Below are positions 25,413 through 37,904 of a stretch of DNA of 64,000 bases, piece by piece; within the stretch, counting starts at the first letter, position 1, and each line of letters begins with the position of its first letter. Under the pieces are notes generated by a model. The model saw only the letters and a list, made by a program, of their open reading frames with translations. It was not told where the DNA came from and searched no databases. Source of the DNA: Parasponia andersonii (lineage: Eukaryota; Streptophyta; Magnoliopsida; Rosales; Cannabaceae). The stretch spans positions 146,294 to 210,293 of the forward strand of contig JXTB01000380.1 in NCBI GenBank assembly GCA_002914805.1. The letters run 5' to 3'. The position numbers and the translations under genes were made by a program.

Positions 25413-26241
25413 TGTGGGACTCGTTCCCAAATCATACACCACGTAGACGATTAAGTGGCAGAATAGGTCATAAACGGGGCACACCGTCCAACACATATCC
25501 AGAGTGACTAGTTAAAGGCCACGCGAGTCGCACGTAGTACCACCTAGGCCATTGGGCAGTTCGAGGCTAGGGCCAAGCCCATCCCAGACCCTGAATAGAC
25601 TCGACCCAGTCCGATTCTTACCTCGACAGCTGGGGGTCGGAAGCCCTAAGGGTCTTCCACTAGAGTATAATAGGAAGCAACTCACAGCTCCAGACCCAGA
25701 CAGAGCATTTAATGCGATCTTAAGTAGGTATGCGCATGGGACAAATCGTCCTGACAGAATGGCGATTTGTCCAAACCTCGCCCCTGACAGACTCGAGCCA
25801 TAGGGGATGGCAGAAACTAGGCTACAGCGGTGCAGGGGGAATCACGGTAATCTCGGCCCGTGACCTCTGGAATAAGTCTTGATGAAAAAGGTACTCGGTC
25901 CTGGGATTGAGAACCAGGAGGTTCACAATTTCAGGACTATATATATGAGCCATGTGTCCCCAAAAGAGAGGCATGTATGCATACAAAAAGAAATATTTAA
26001 AAGTTTATAAGCAAGAGACAAAAATATACTCACACAGAGAAAAACTAAATTTTTACTACTCCAAATTAAAGATAAATAACTAACTTAAGCATCGAAGAAT
26101 CTTTGCAGGTGGCCTCCCCCGCCTCTCCGACCCTGCCTGAAGTCAAAAGCTCTTTGGGATAGCAAGGATACGTGGACAGTTAGAAGGTATGACATCAGCA
26201 GTTCAAAGACATGTGGATAGCTGGTGAAAACTACTCCAACA
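25413..26241 (+). repeat. 3' LTR of the Tat element (829 bp)
   Basis: It begins TGTGGGACTCGTTCCC and ends CTACTCCAACA, matching 13386-14200. Differences from the 5' LTR are mostly transitions plus a short insertion near 26041. Confidence 0.93.
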
Positions 26242-26516
26242 CCACGTCACTAACATTTTCGGTTTAAGTTGATATTTCTCATGTATCTCTTCCCTAATCA
26301 ACTAGGGTGGAGATTGGGTAGTAATAGGTATTTTCCCTTAATTTGTAATAAGTAGAAATCATTAGTTAAGCTCCACTTTTTTAAGAAAAAAAAATTATAA
26401 ATGGAGCAATTCTTGTAATTATTACATCACATCATATAACCGATCATAACTCCATTTTTATTTCCTAATTCATATACGAACAAATTCTTTAAAAAAAAAG
26501 AACGTAAGTTCTAAAA

Positions 26517-27860
26517 TTATTGGCAAATCCAAGCAGACACCGCATAAAGAGGTCGTTTGTGCCAGCACAATACAAAGCTTGCTTTGTTATTGACAACCTT
26601 GTAGCCCTCCGAACCACAAACCTCTAACATCTTCTTGGCATCCTCCGTTGGATCGAACCACATTCGGATCGGCCTGAACCCGGCTCGACCAAACCTAGCC
26701 ATCCACTTTTCATATCTCTCGTGTCTCTCCACCCTTTCGAGCCCCTCACACGCCACAATGTTCTCAATCTCTCTTCCATACATTTCCTCGAACGCTAATC
26801 TCTCTTGATGATCACTTGATGATGAGGAGGCCCCAAAATTGGCGTCCAATGAGTCAAATACCGCGCTATAGTAATGCAAGCTCCCAAGGAAACGGTCCAC
26901 CAAACGGTTCAAATTATGGTCAGCTTCTTGCTCTACCAATAGTACCACTTTTGGTGACATTGACTTAACCATTGCTAGAAATCGACTCATTTGCTTGCAT
27001 TCTTTAATACCCTTATTTTTGCGGGCCCCAAATTTCGCATCTACTCTGTCATCTTCAGCCAATAAGACATGAAGACTCAGAATCGAGACAATAGCCAAAG
27101 CCTCCTCTGGCCTTGTTTTAATCACCTCAGTTGTTAACTCTCCCAAACTAACGTGTAGAGCGTTGTACTGAAAGGAAAGGCCCAAGGACTCGGCCTCTTT
27201 AGTGAGGCCCAGGCCCAACTTATCCAAAACGGCTTTGTCACCATGAACACAAGTGAAGCTCAAGCTAAGAGGAGGCCCATGTCCACGTGGCTCACTCGCG
27301 AGGCTCCTGAAGATCGGGACCCACAGTCTCGAGTCGCAAGAGCCAAAGTCAACGAAATGGATTGCGCCCTCGTGGGACACGGAGTGGACCAAGGTCCGGG
27401 CGATGATTGCGTAGGCGAAGCCAAGGCAAGGAAAGGCCGCAGGAGAGGAGGAGGGGGAGGCGAGTTGGGCCGGACCCAGTTCCAGTTTGGGCCGTTGGGT
27501 TCGGTTCAAGGCCTTGTGAAGGCCCGGCCAGCGCTTGACGAGGCTGACCGCGAGTGCGGAGGCGAAACGGGCCGAGAGGCGTTGCATGGAATCGCCATTG
27601 ACGGAGGCGAGTTGGGATATTTGGCTGAGACACGAGTCCGCGTGGCGGAGGTTGCCAGAGGCCGCGTGCTTGGCGCAGTTGAGGAGGAGTTGAATTAGAA
27701 CGATGCCTCTCTCTTCGGGCATGGTCAACGACGACGAAGACGACGTCGTTTGGAGCTGATCATGATCATCAGGGGACGAAAATGACGTCGTTGACGATGG
27801 TGAAAAGTTGAGGGAAAGGGTCACATCTGGCTTTGTTGATAATGGAGGTAGTGAACTCAT
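26517..27860 (-). CDS. SCL3: GRAS transcription regulator, SCL3-like
   Basis: This is an intronless 447-residue protein with an ATG start at 27860 and a TAA at 26517. After a variable Ser/Thr-rich N-terminus (1-46) the GRAS domain begins with 'MPEERGIVLIQLLLNCAKHA', then 'QISQLASVNGDSMQR' and 'RWPGLHKALN', as in Arabidopsis SCARECROW-LIKE 3. The VHIID block is relaxed to 'IHFVDFG' (167-173). 'SPKVVLLVEQEADHN' and 'EIENIVACEGLERVERHERYEKW' mark the LHRII/PFYRE part, and 'LCWHKRPLYAVSAW' at the C-terminus is the SAW motif. SCL3 proteins act in the nucleus, modulating DELLA and gibberellin signalling in the root ground tissue. That role is known for Arabidopsis and inferred here. The clade assignment is likely, exact orthology is not shown. 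A Tat LTR ends 275 bp past the stop codon. Confidence 0.9.
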   Translation of the reverse strand: MSSLPPLSTKPDVTLSLNFSPSSTTSFSSPDDHDQLQTTSSSSSLTMPEERGIVLIQLLLNCAKHAASGNLRHADSCLSQISQLASVNGDSMQRLSARFASALAVSLVKRWPGLHKALNRTQRPKLELGPAQLASPSSSPAAFPCLGFAYAIIARTLVHSVSHEGAIHFVDFGSCDSRLWVPIFRSLASEPRGHGPPLSLSFTCVHGDKAVLDKLGLGLTKEAESLGLSFQYNALHVSLGELTTEVIKTRPEEALAIVSILSLHVLLAEDDRVDAKFGARKNKGIKECKQMSRFLAMVKSMSPKVVLLVEQEADHNLNRLVDRFLGSLHYYSAVFDSLDANFGASSSSSDHQERLAFEEMYGREIENIVACEGLERVERHERYEKWMARFGRAGFRPIRMWFDPTEDAKKMLEVCGSEGYKVVNNKASFVLCWHKRPLYAVSAWICQ

Positions 27861-29772
27861 GTGAGGGCTATAGGGCTAGATAGCTAGGTTGGTTTGTATT
27901 TGGAGGAGGATTTTTTCTTGTGTTCAGAGCCAAAAGAAATAATTAGGTTAGAGAAAGGTTTAGTTTTGAGGAGGGCTATGCCATTTAGGTCTGTGAAGGA
28001 ATCGTTTTCGGAGGAGAACGAGTTGAAGTTGAGATGGGATTCTTGCTCTTGGACTCATGTGAGAGCTCTAGATGAAACAGTACAAGAATCTCTTTTTCTT
28101 AATAAGGATGATAATTATAGCAAAGAATATTGATCTCAATAATAGTTGACTTTTTTTGGGTAATAAAATTAGTCAAAATTAACTATGGTAAGCTAATAAT
28201 AATGAGATGATGAAATAGTTAACAATTTGATCTAAGACCACCAATACGAATATATAATTTTGGATATGTAAATGTTTTTATTAAAATTAAAAGATCAAGG
28301 AATGATGCACGATCAATCTCTTCTTAAATCTCATGGAGTATTTTGAGGCCTTTTCTTTACTATTAATGGGTTGCTAGGCAGAAATATATATATAGATTTA
28401 TGTATAATAATTTTTCTAATCACCAACTTTGACAAACTAGTTATATATTTTCTTTGTCAAACATGGAATGGGCATGCATCAAATATATCTCACCATTAAT
28501 AACTATAGAGTGCTATTGGCTCTGATGATAATAACCAATAAGGTCACTGTTTGCCGCTTCAACTTGTCTGTTTCGACATTAAGCATTTGTATGAACTTGG
28601 CTATCCACCGGCGAAGAAGACAACTCCTCTTGATAGAAAAAAGTGGTAAATAATTAATTAATACATCAGCCTAGCTAGTCTCTAATGCATCTTGTTATAT
28701 CTTTCCCTAAAATGCTTTTTGCTAATTTGACTGTATCTCTTGGAGAGCGAGAATTTAATCGAAATTAGATTATTATTCTTAAATTACTTTGGGGTAATTA
28801 GGGGGAGAGAGCATTCATTTGGCTTTTCTGCTTTGACCTTAACATAAAATTTTTAGGGCGGAGAACAAAGGAAGGGTTATGATTACATGTTTTTTATTAT
28901 CATATCATATGATTCACATAGAGAGCCAAATAAAAAAGAGGTGCCGAATGAAAATTAATTTTTAAGAAACAAAAAAAGAAAAAGGAACCTGCATAAAATT
29001 GCTTGGGTAATTCGATGCATATATATAGCAGTGTGACTCAATTTTTAGTACTCCTTGTGTGTGCGTGTGTCTTTTAGGTAATTTCAGATTTTATATGGCA
29101 AAGTTCTGACATTTTTGGATGAGGTGTTTATTAAGATTTAGGAGTTTATGGACGGTCGAAACTTTGCTTACTTGTGATTACATGACTAATTTTTAATGTT
29201 GAGATTTTGAGTTCAACTTCTCCAATTTCATATTGAAAGAAAAGATTTGGTTATTTAAGAAAGTAATTTAGGGACGAAAACCTCTAATTAGATGAAGTAG
29301 ATGCCGCCATACCTCAAAATGTATCTTCGTTGTCCATTTGCATGCAAGCTTGTTCGAAGTTTGTCATGGGAAGAAGCCACTTGCACTCTTTATGTAAATG
29401 ACGAAAATGGGCCCATATGAATTGTTGGTGCCACATTTAGTGAGGGGCCGGACTATATGTACATATGGGTCCCCTTTTTGATCATCTTCTTAAATTAATT
29501 TTCACTATGAAATTAAACAAAATATATCTTTCGGAATACCGAAAACCAATATATATGCATGGGACTTTGTGGTAGGCTTACAATATTGTCCATTGGTAAT
29601 ATTGTATTCTTTATAATTATATTAAAAGCAGACAATACGTAGATGATAGAGTTTGATTAAAAAATTGATTATTTAAAACACGCACTATTTTTTTTTTTTG
29701 GGTGGTAATATACATACACGCACTGTTAATAGGGTAATTCTTGTAGCACTCTACTATATACAATTTTCATAT
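27861..29772. other. Upstream region of the GRAS gene and intergenic DNA
   Basis: No second gene is convincing. The open frame near 27894-28133 on the plus strand starts with TTG and matches nothing I recognise; it probably overlaps the GRAS leader and promoter. The rest is AT-rich. Confidence 0.55.
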
Positions 29773-31020
29773 TTACGAGTAGGCTTATTGGCACTATTAG
29801 TCCCTATCTTTAATTGTTTTGGTATATTGGTCTCCAAACTTTATTATTTGGTATATAAATCCCTAAACTAGCAAACTCATAGCAAATAAGTCCTTTTCAC
29901 CGTTACTATTAATGTCTGCAGTTAAAAAGACACACGTGCCTAGAATGTGTGACTAATTTTGAGGGTATTTTGGTCAAATTATTCATCATCTCTCTGTCAG
30001 CTCATCTTCTTGTCTCCTCAATATCCAAACCCAAAAACTCGAAAAGGAAACATGCAAACAGGATCTAAGAAAATAATCAACACCATTTCTATTTCACTTT
30101 AGAACTCTCAAATCTCTAATTTTGTACAATTTCTTTAACTTTTAAATATCCAGTTTCATACAATTTCTTCCCTACCCTATTTATTTATTTGTTATTTAAG
30201 ATGATGGGTTATACAAAAAAAAAAAGATGAGATCCTAATTAGTATATCAGAGAAGATTATTGCTAATTAGGTCTTTTAACATCTTCTAATAATTTCTTGT
30301 TTTTGGGAAAAAAAAAAGAGGCAAACCTAAGCCCTGTTATGGTGAGAGGACTTAAAATTTTGGGGTTAGTTTCTTCTATTATAAATATTAATCTTAATTT
30401 ATTCTAAAAAAATGAATATTAATCTTAATTTGTTCTCATTATTTAAATTGCACAAAATAAACATATATATATATATATTTATATATAATGGATTTATCCA
30501 ATATCTTATTTTGCAACTTTAACATTTTCAAAATAATTTACGATGTAAGTTTATTAAAGGGATTAAATTTAAGGTCGAAAGAATAAACTATAAAAAAAAA
30601 ATCTATTAATCTTCAATATATGGAAGATAAATGAAACTCTCGTTGATTGATTTCTCTTATATTTATTTTTTTTCTTATATTATGAGATAAGTTGAAGGAC
30701 TCGGTTGATGGACTCATATTTTGATCATGGGATTGCATTTTCTTAAGCTATATATTTGGACTTGGGTATTGAAGATAAAACAGACGGATAGGTAGATAGA
30801 GGGGAAGAAAAGGATGCAATTATTGGACTAAAATGCCTTCAAAATTAAACGTACTTGATGGGCCACAGGAAGTTTTAATGACAGACTTGAACATTAACAG
30901 TGAAAAGGACTTGTTTGCTACAATTTTGTGAGTTTGAGGATTTATACGCCAAAAAATAAAGTTTTGGGACCAAAACACCCAAAGATCGGGGACCAATGAT
31001 GCAAATAAGCCTTATGAGTA
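29773..31020. mobile_element. Non-autonomous Mutator-like element with target duplications
   Basis: The element proper is 29782-31011 (1230 bp). It starts GGCTTATTGGCACTATTAG and its other end, read in reverse, starts GGCTTATTTGCATCATTGG. The inverted similarity continues about 150 bp, including 'TTTGGTATATAAATCC...AAATAAGTCCTTTTCAC' matched by 'TTTGGCGTATAAATCC...AACAAGTCCTTTTCAC'. The flanks are TTACGAGTA (29773-29781) and TTATGAGTA (31012-31020), a 9-bp duplication with one mismatch. Long inverted repeats plus 9-bp duplications are typical of MULEs. No transposase frame is present inside. Confidence 0.85.
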
Positions 31021-32189
31021 TACAACGACAAATAAAACAACACTTCTTATATAATTTTAGCTATCCATTCATTATTTTCTGCAGGGAAACAATTGTAGAT
31101 TTGCATTTTTCTCTATATCAGCTTATGATTATCAGAATGTATTGAAATCTCCATGTCTTAGTTTTAGTATATGAATCATGCAGAGACAGAGGGACTCAAG
31201 TCCCAATCTCAAATAATTTTTTAATGTATTTATATATGGGTTTTTTATAAATATTTATATATTTTTAGTTTGAATAATATAAAAAGCCCCCTCAAAAGTA
31301 TACAAAATAAAGAATAGCCCCCCACAAATTATAAATTGGCCCTCCAACAAAAGAGAATACAATTTTTTTTATATAAAAGAGAATACAAATTAAGTATATT
31401 GAGTTAATCTTTTGAAAACCTATTTTGAAATGAAAAATATGAAAATTATCAATGTAAACAAATTTATTATAAAAACGTAAAAAAAAATATTCTTTTTTAA
31501 TTCCATTCATTATGTATTAGTCCTAGAATAAAAACAAAAGGATATGAATTTTTCAGTTTTCGAACTTTAGTGATATGCACAAAAAAATAGAAAAGAATAT
31601 AAAAAGAGAATCATAAAAATGAGAAAAGGTAAACTATTAGATATTGTCATTAACTGTTAAATAGTAGGACCTAAAAAATTATAAACAAAATAAAATGTAA
31701 TGTTCTTCTTATTATTTAAATTCTTGTTATTTTTTAAATTGATTTTACTAACGGAAAAAGGGGCATCAATATGTTGTGGTTCTTTTGTGTATTTTTTCTA
31801 CGAATTGAATAATTAATCAATGTTTGAACGATATTTACTTGTTTATATTAAGAAAGACATTTTTAATGAGTTTGAAGAAAAAAAAAGTTATTATAAAACA
31901 TGTAAAGGTATGAAAAATCATCTCAAATTATTGTAATACTTCAGTATTTCTGAATTATCACTATAAAAATATAGGCTTTCTAAGTTTCTTCGATATGTCT
32001 AAGTATCGGAAAAAATATCAAATTTGCATCGAGAAAGTGATTTTGGGTTGGGACGTGTCGTCGGTTAAAGAGCATTGGCAAAAGCACTTTCGTGACGAAA
32101 TAGGGGAACACGTCGAAAAAGATGGTCTTGCCGATGCAATATGATCGTCGTCTAAAATTGTCTCATTGATAAATGATGTTTCAAAATGG
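31021..32189. other. AT-rich intergenic DNA, no gene seen
   Basis: No coding frame or repeat border is supported. The short open frames are accidental and lie in AT-rich sequence. Confidence 0.6.
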
Positions 32190-33332
32190 TGTAATAGTAA
32201 ATATGTCAAATGGGTCATGCCGTATCGATATGACCAGTGATTTATAGGCCCTTTCATACTTCGTGTTGTACTCGTACTGGCCTAAGTTTCAAAACTCTAT
32301 ACCAGGCATAGCCCATAAGTATAGACATATCTCGTGTCATGCTCATGTCATACTTATGCTCGTGTTGTATCGTATTTATGTTTGTGCTTGTACCAAACTC
32401 AGATCATGTCGAGCATAGTGTGCCCAATGTACTAGCGTATCTTTGCATCTGACTTCGGTCCACCCATTAAATTGTTGTGAGAGTCAATATTTTATGAAGT
32501 TTTTAAAAATTATATAATTAAAATTTTATAATTTGATTTATAACAATAACAAAAATATGTAATAAACCCATAATTATTTGAAAAAAATATTCAATTAAAA
32601 ATCACTAATGCAAACCTATTTTTGAAATAAAGAACAAGAAAAAAGAGTTTATTTATAAGAAAAAATAAAAAAGACATAAAAAAATTTCAAATTTAAATAA
32701 TATAACAAGTGTTTGAGTTCTTGGGTGAAAATATTATTTTTTTCATCAAAATAATTTGAATACATCCTAATTATGTTGATACGTACCCAAACTATTATTA
32801 TTTATATATTCTCAAAATTTTATTTAGTAAAGAGTGGTTTTTTGTTTTGTTCAAATTATGTGAATTAGCATATATTCTATAAGAGAATAAATCTTTAAAA
32901 TTTTTAATATTGATTTAGCAATTTTAGTGTGAGATTCGAAATTAATTTTTATTTAGTACTTGATCTTCTCTACTAGTAATTATTAGTATTAATTTTTTTA
33001 ATATGTAAAACTGGTCATTTAAGCAGATAAAAAAAATTTATCATTTAAGTCTTTAAGATTGTTAAAATAAAAATAAATATATTTTTTAAAATACTTTGAG
33101 TCTGACTTTTTTAGTCGTGTCGTGTTTATGTCGTACTCGTGCCTATGACCATGTCGTGCTGTGTCAACCTATAGAGCCCAAAAATTAGAGCTCAGCACGA
33201 CCCAACACCTCATGTCATATTTGACAAAACCCAAAGTTATCTCGTGTTGTGCCGTGCTATACACAAATTTTTTCATGTCTTACCCTCTTGCCAAATCGGC
33301 AGCCCAACCCATTTGACATCTCTGTGTAATAG
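32190..33332. mobile_element. Non-autonomous hAT-like element with 8-bp target duplications
   Basis: The element is 32198-33324 (1127 bp), flanked on both sides by the perfect 8-mer TGTAATAG (32190-32197 and 33325-33332). The left end reads TAAATATGTCAAATGGGTCA and the right end in reverse reads CAGAGATGTCAAATGGGTTG. GTCGTGTCGTG-like sequence on one side and TCGTGTTGTGCCGTG on the other are common inside plant hAT MITEs. No transposase is visible. Confidence 0.8.
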
Positions 33333-35359
33333 TCAACCTATCCATTGCATTAACGAAGAATTTTCTTATTTTTCTAAAAACTCTTTCCCAATAGAATATG
33401 TGTTGGGAAAGATTTTCTTTTCTTTTTAGAAAATACTTATCTGAACGCAATGAAGTACGTTCCAAAATTTTTTTCTTATTTTTAAGAAAATACCTTTCCC
33501 AACACAAAGAAATACGTTAAAAAATTGACCTTAAATATGCATATATTAAAACATTTTATACTTGTATGATATGATTTAATTTTAAAAGCTACATAAATTA
33601 TGCGAATAAAAGTTATAAGTTTTCTATACAAAAGTACATTTTTTTATTAGATTGTTGATTGGTCATCACTCATAATTCGATATCTCATTTATTGAAAATT
33701 GATTAAATATTAAATATCTCAAAACAAAATTAGTAATACACGATAAACACTAAAAAAAATTCCATCCCTAATAAACTGAATTTAAAAGAAAAATAAATTT
33801 TATAAAAGAAAATAGAATCAGTGGAAATTGTTATATATATATATATATATATCAGAAAAATATGCATATAATACGTTCCAAGACAAGTATTGGTATTTCT
33901 ACATACCTTTGACAAACATACATAATTCGAATGTATAAATTAAAAATCTATCATATGTACATAATAGGCGTATTAAACATAACAGAAAAATAAAATCAAA
34001 TAATCCGAATTATGGGAGAATAGAAATAGGTCCAAATTGGACTAAAAATTATATAAAATCTATTCATAGTCAGATCTCGTTTTCTCTACAAATTAAATTC
34101 TTCCTACCAAATAACCATACTAACTAAAATATACTCAGTCAATATTCCACTTCTCCTTTCTACCAAACATATCACTGAGAGAGAAAAAAAAAAAAAAAAA
34201 AAAAACAAAAAATTTCACTTTTTCTAAAATATTAATGAGTTACAAAGTTATAAGATTTATTGTTCACGAGTCCTGATTCTTCGACAACAATAAACAACGA
34301 GTTTGAGTCATTTGACCCAAGACATTCAAGCGCCCAAGCAATATCAAATTTCTGGTCTAAAGAATAAATGAAAAGGATTGGCTGCTGAACTGAAAAATTG
34401 TAGAAAGAAAGTAAACCGAAATTTGTGGCAGTGGCAGGGGATAATTTTTTTTTTTTTTTTTTTTCTCTTTTTAGGTAAAAGTGATAGGAGAAATTAAACA
34501 CCAGGTAATCATATTCTATAGGATGCAAGATAATAGTCAGATTATTGTGATAGTACTGGGCTTGTTCCTTGAATTGTCCCCCTTTTTTATTTTTATAATT
34601 GACTTATTTGTTTCTCTTTTCAGACAATTCGGCCATTTGAGTAATTGATAATCTCAGTAATCAATAATACCTGAATAGCCTAGACCAGCATAACTTGACA
34701 GTAACTCTTGACTACTTTGCCACAGCTTATGGAATACCATCGTCTAATAGATTTGTAGTAACTTCCACTAACCAAGGAATAGTGATTCCGCTCTTTAATT
34801 TCTTAAAGATCTGGATCTTTTCCTTTCTGCAATACCTAAAATAAGAATATTATTATCAATACAATATTTATCTCATTCAAACTCCATTAATTTAATCAAA
34901 ATAATTATTTTTTTCTTAAAAAAAAACAAATAATGAAAATATTATTCATATATTGCCCATATTTTTATTTTAATTCTACTTCCTTATAATTCTAGTTTCG
35001 TTCTAACGTATAAATGACGATATATTGTGTAATGTATGAAAGAGAAAGGTCGAATTAAGTACTGTCTTTAAAAATGTTTTGCTTTATTAATTAAGATCCA
35101 TCAGTATACCGTGGCTTAAAAAATATTGGATGTATGAAAGAGACCTCAATATATTATTAATTGATTCGCTGTGTGTTCATTAGAAGTATGTGTCTTTTGG
35201 TAGGTAGAGAAGAACAATCATTAATTGCGTGTCCCAACATTCTTCAAATAATAACGAATTATAAAAGTTAAGAAAGCTAAGTTGTTCTACATCTATTTAG
35301 TACTATTTATTTTGCGTTGCATATGAAAGGACCAACATACTCTAGAGAAATCATAGTTT
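33333..35359. other. AT-rich intergenic DNA
   Basis: It holds a perfect 10-bp-arm hairpin at about 33383-33413 (TCTTTCCCAA ... TTGGGAAAGA), an (AT)n run near 33834-33852, and long A and T runs near 34185 and 34447. No gene was recognised. Confidence 0.55.
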
Positions 35360-37853
35360 AGTGTTGTAAAATCCTAAATTTTGTATGGGTAATTAAGTAA
35401 TTTTAATTCAAGGACATTTTGATAGTTCTACATTTTCGAATTAATTAAATTATTGGTATTGAACCTAGACAAAATAAAGTCTAGGTGCATTTAGGGCAAA
35501 AGTGAAAAAAAAATTACAAATCGGGGACAAAAGTGTAATTAAGAAGGGACTAAAGTGAAAGAATTTTTTAAAAATTTGTGGCCAAAGTGGAATTTTAGAA
35601 ATTTTTTCGGTCAAACCAGATTGTGCCACGTGTCTCACTACTATAGTTTTTGAAAATTGCATATAATCCCCCAAATTCTTCTTCTTCTTCACCGAGGCCC
35701 TCCCAAGCACACCTTCGGCTACTGTTCATCCGTTGCTCCTCCAACCGCCGTCGTGCCTGACACGCCTGCCCCCGTGACCGGAAGACACCAACGAAGCAAC
35801 GCCTAGTATCGCCGTCCAGTTTCGTTGCGCCTCGCCAGAGAAAAAGCGGTTCGAACGTCACGTCATCGGATCAGATTTTTGGCCACGTTTCCTTCTCCGA
35901 TGTCCGATCAACTCACTGTCACTGCCGTTGTACTTGTCCCGACTCTAGATTTCATTTCCGACCACTCTCGGTCTCTAACTCAGCTCCGGTGAGAAGTTGA
36001 CTACTGTAGTAATTTTATAATATTAAATTTTTGTGGTATTTTTGTAATTATTTTGGAATTGATTTATTTATCTTGAGAAAATTTTACCATGTGAAAGGAG
36101 AGATTAAAACATGAAATCTCATGATTTTTGAAGTGTTGAAACGGTAACCAGAAGATCGTTAATTATCGAAATGAAATGTGGTATTGTTCTAATTATTTTT
36201 CAAATATGGTATTTTTATAATTTTTGGATTATTGAGCCCATTTAATGCTCGGGACCTCGAAACTGAGTTCTGGCTTCAAATTTGGACTCAGTGAGATTGG
36301 GACATGAATTTTGATATAAAATACCACTATTTTCTAAAGTGGCACGAAATCGAGAAAATATATCTTGAATTGCACCGTTTTGCGTGCCACAGCCAGTTTC
36401 GTATTGGGACCCGTTTTCGACAAACTTTATATCTAACCCAATATTTTTGGGTGTTCTGAATTCAGTGGTGATCTCGGTTTCTCAATCTGAGACTCCGTTT
36501 GAAAAATCAACTTTTCAAGTGAACGTGAGGAGATTCGAGAATGACTGTCTGAACAACCAGGTGATCGATTGAGGATATTTCAAGCGTCGTTAGCTCAACA
36601 TAACTACTATTTCGAGGTAGGGAATTCAATTGCCTTATTTATCTTATTTTTCCCTAAAAATTGGAATTTATTGTAAAAAGTGAAATTTCGTGATTTTATT
36701 AAATTAAATTATTTGAATAATCATTTTAGTGAATTGCGAACTTATAAAATATTGTAGACTGCTTTGGATATTTTACGTATAATTTCGTATAAGTTTTATA
36801 TTTTGGATTTGATTAAATCAAAGGAATTAAATTGTGAAATATTTTAAGTACAAATGGATTTTTATTTAAAAATCAGAGCATGTGTAGAATGTTAAACCAC
36901 TGCATGGTTGTTTGAGACTCCACATATTGCACATTTCATACGATCATGTATGAGAATCGTCTTAGACATCACGGTAGGCGGACTAGTACACCCACTTTTT
37001 GACTATCTCCATTCGGTAGGCGTAGATATTTGGTGTCCTTTCGGTTCTGTAGGATTAGACACATGGGTGTCCCTCTAGTTTCCAGAGATATATGTCAGGC
37101 AAGGAGCACTCAATACATGTAGTATAAGTTTCTCTAGTCGTGATGAGAGGATGAGAGCTCATGTGATGTGTTGATTTATGTAATGTGCATTATGCTTATT
37201 TTGTTAAGACTTTTATATATTTTGACCTGGAAATCTGGTTTTAGTTTTTACCATGGTTTTCTGTAAATGGCTTAAATCCTTAATATTTATAAAAACGCTT
37301 TCCAGTACTACTAATCATGTATGTATTTTGAGAATTATAAAAGAATTTTCTCAAAAAGGGAAATTGGGTAACCTACTAGGTATTTTATGCTCACCCTCCC
37401 TACTTTCTCCACAGGTGGTGTCCAGTGTAACATTGACGATCAACAAGTAGGATAAGAAACTATGTTTTACTTGTAGTTTGTGACTTAGTAATACTAAGAG
37501 TGTGAATTTAAGACATGTGTTTAAGTCTTGTTAAATAAATGGATTATGCTAGCATTCAAATTAAGTGTGTTACTTTGAATATGTCTGTAAACTATATATG
37601 TCATATTGGCTTGATTGTTGAAGTGTGAATAATGATGCTCAATGAACTATTTTAAATTTGGTTTTTCTAATAATCTGTGTTTATTGGTGACTATAAACTG
37701 TGGGGTAGGCTTACTGGTTAAAAGTTCCAAATACTTTTGTTTATCATGCCGTTTTAAAAATTTAAAATCCTTTAAATTTAAAACGAAAGAATTTCCAACT
37801 CTAGTGAAATTCCCTTTCTTCTACTACCCCGGGGTTTGGGTCGTGACAAGTGT
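35360..37853 (+). mobile_element. Solo LTR of a long-LTR gypsy family, with target duplications
   Basis: The LTR is 35365-37848 (2484 bp). It starts TGTAAAATCCTAAATTTTG and ends GGGTCGTGACA. The 5-bp flanks are identical: AGTGT at 35360-35364 and AGTGT at 37849-37853. No internal region is attached, so it is a solo LTR left by recombination. It has a CT-rich, more GC-rich segment at 35670-36000 and a segment 'GGACTAGTACACCCAC...GACACATGGGTGTCCCT' shared with the LTRs at 42116-51898 and 55389-57116. The length and ends suggest a Tekay/Del-type chromovirus (inference). Confidence 0.88.
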
Positions 37854-37903
37854 GGACCGAAAGAAAAATCTAAGAAAAGATTGAAAGAGCTATCTCCATG
37901 GAG
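36507..37903 (+). repeat. First copy of a 1.4-kb duplication abutting a single N
   Basis: This stretch covers the 3' half of the solo LTR plus 55 bp of flank. It reappears after the single N at 37904 (37905-39310) at about 97 percent identity by eye, with a 9-bp insertion in the second copy. Confidence 0.9.
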
Positions 37904-37904
37904 N

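Larger units (their letters stand above)
13386..26241 (+). mobile_element. Ty3/gypsy Tat-type retrotransposon, full length but inactive
   Basis: The order is 5' LTR, primer site, gag, protease, RT, RNase H, second RNase H-like domain, integrase, two tandem-repeat arrays, antisense gene, purine tract and 3' LTR. The flanking bases CCAAG (13381-13385) and CCACG (26242-26246) are a 5-bp target duplication with one mismatch. The second RNase H-like segment ('ATNNEIEYEALLQGL') and the antisense ORF are hallmarks of the Tat clade. The LTRs differ by roughly one base in eight over the part I compared, so insertion is not recent. It lies between TRM1 and the GRAS gene, with its end 275 bp past the GRAS stop codon. 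Stops and frameshifts in every domain prevent autonomous movement. Confidence 0.92.

Noticed and set aside
27243..27698. 151-codon plus-strand ORF inside the GRAS gene
   Set aside because: It is an antisense shadow of a GC-rich part of the GRAS coding region, with no motif of its own.
27894..28133. 79-codon plus-strand ORF upstream of GRAS
   Set aside because: It starts with TTG, matches nothing recognised and lies in the likely GRAS leader and promoter.
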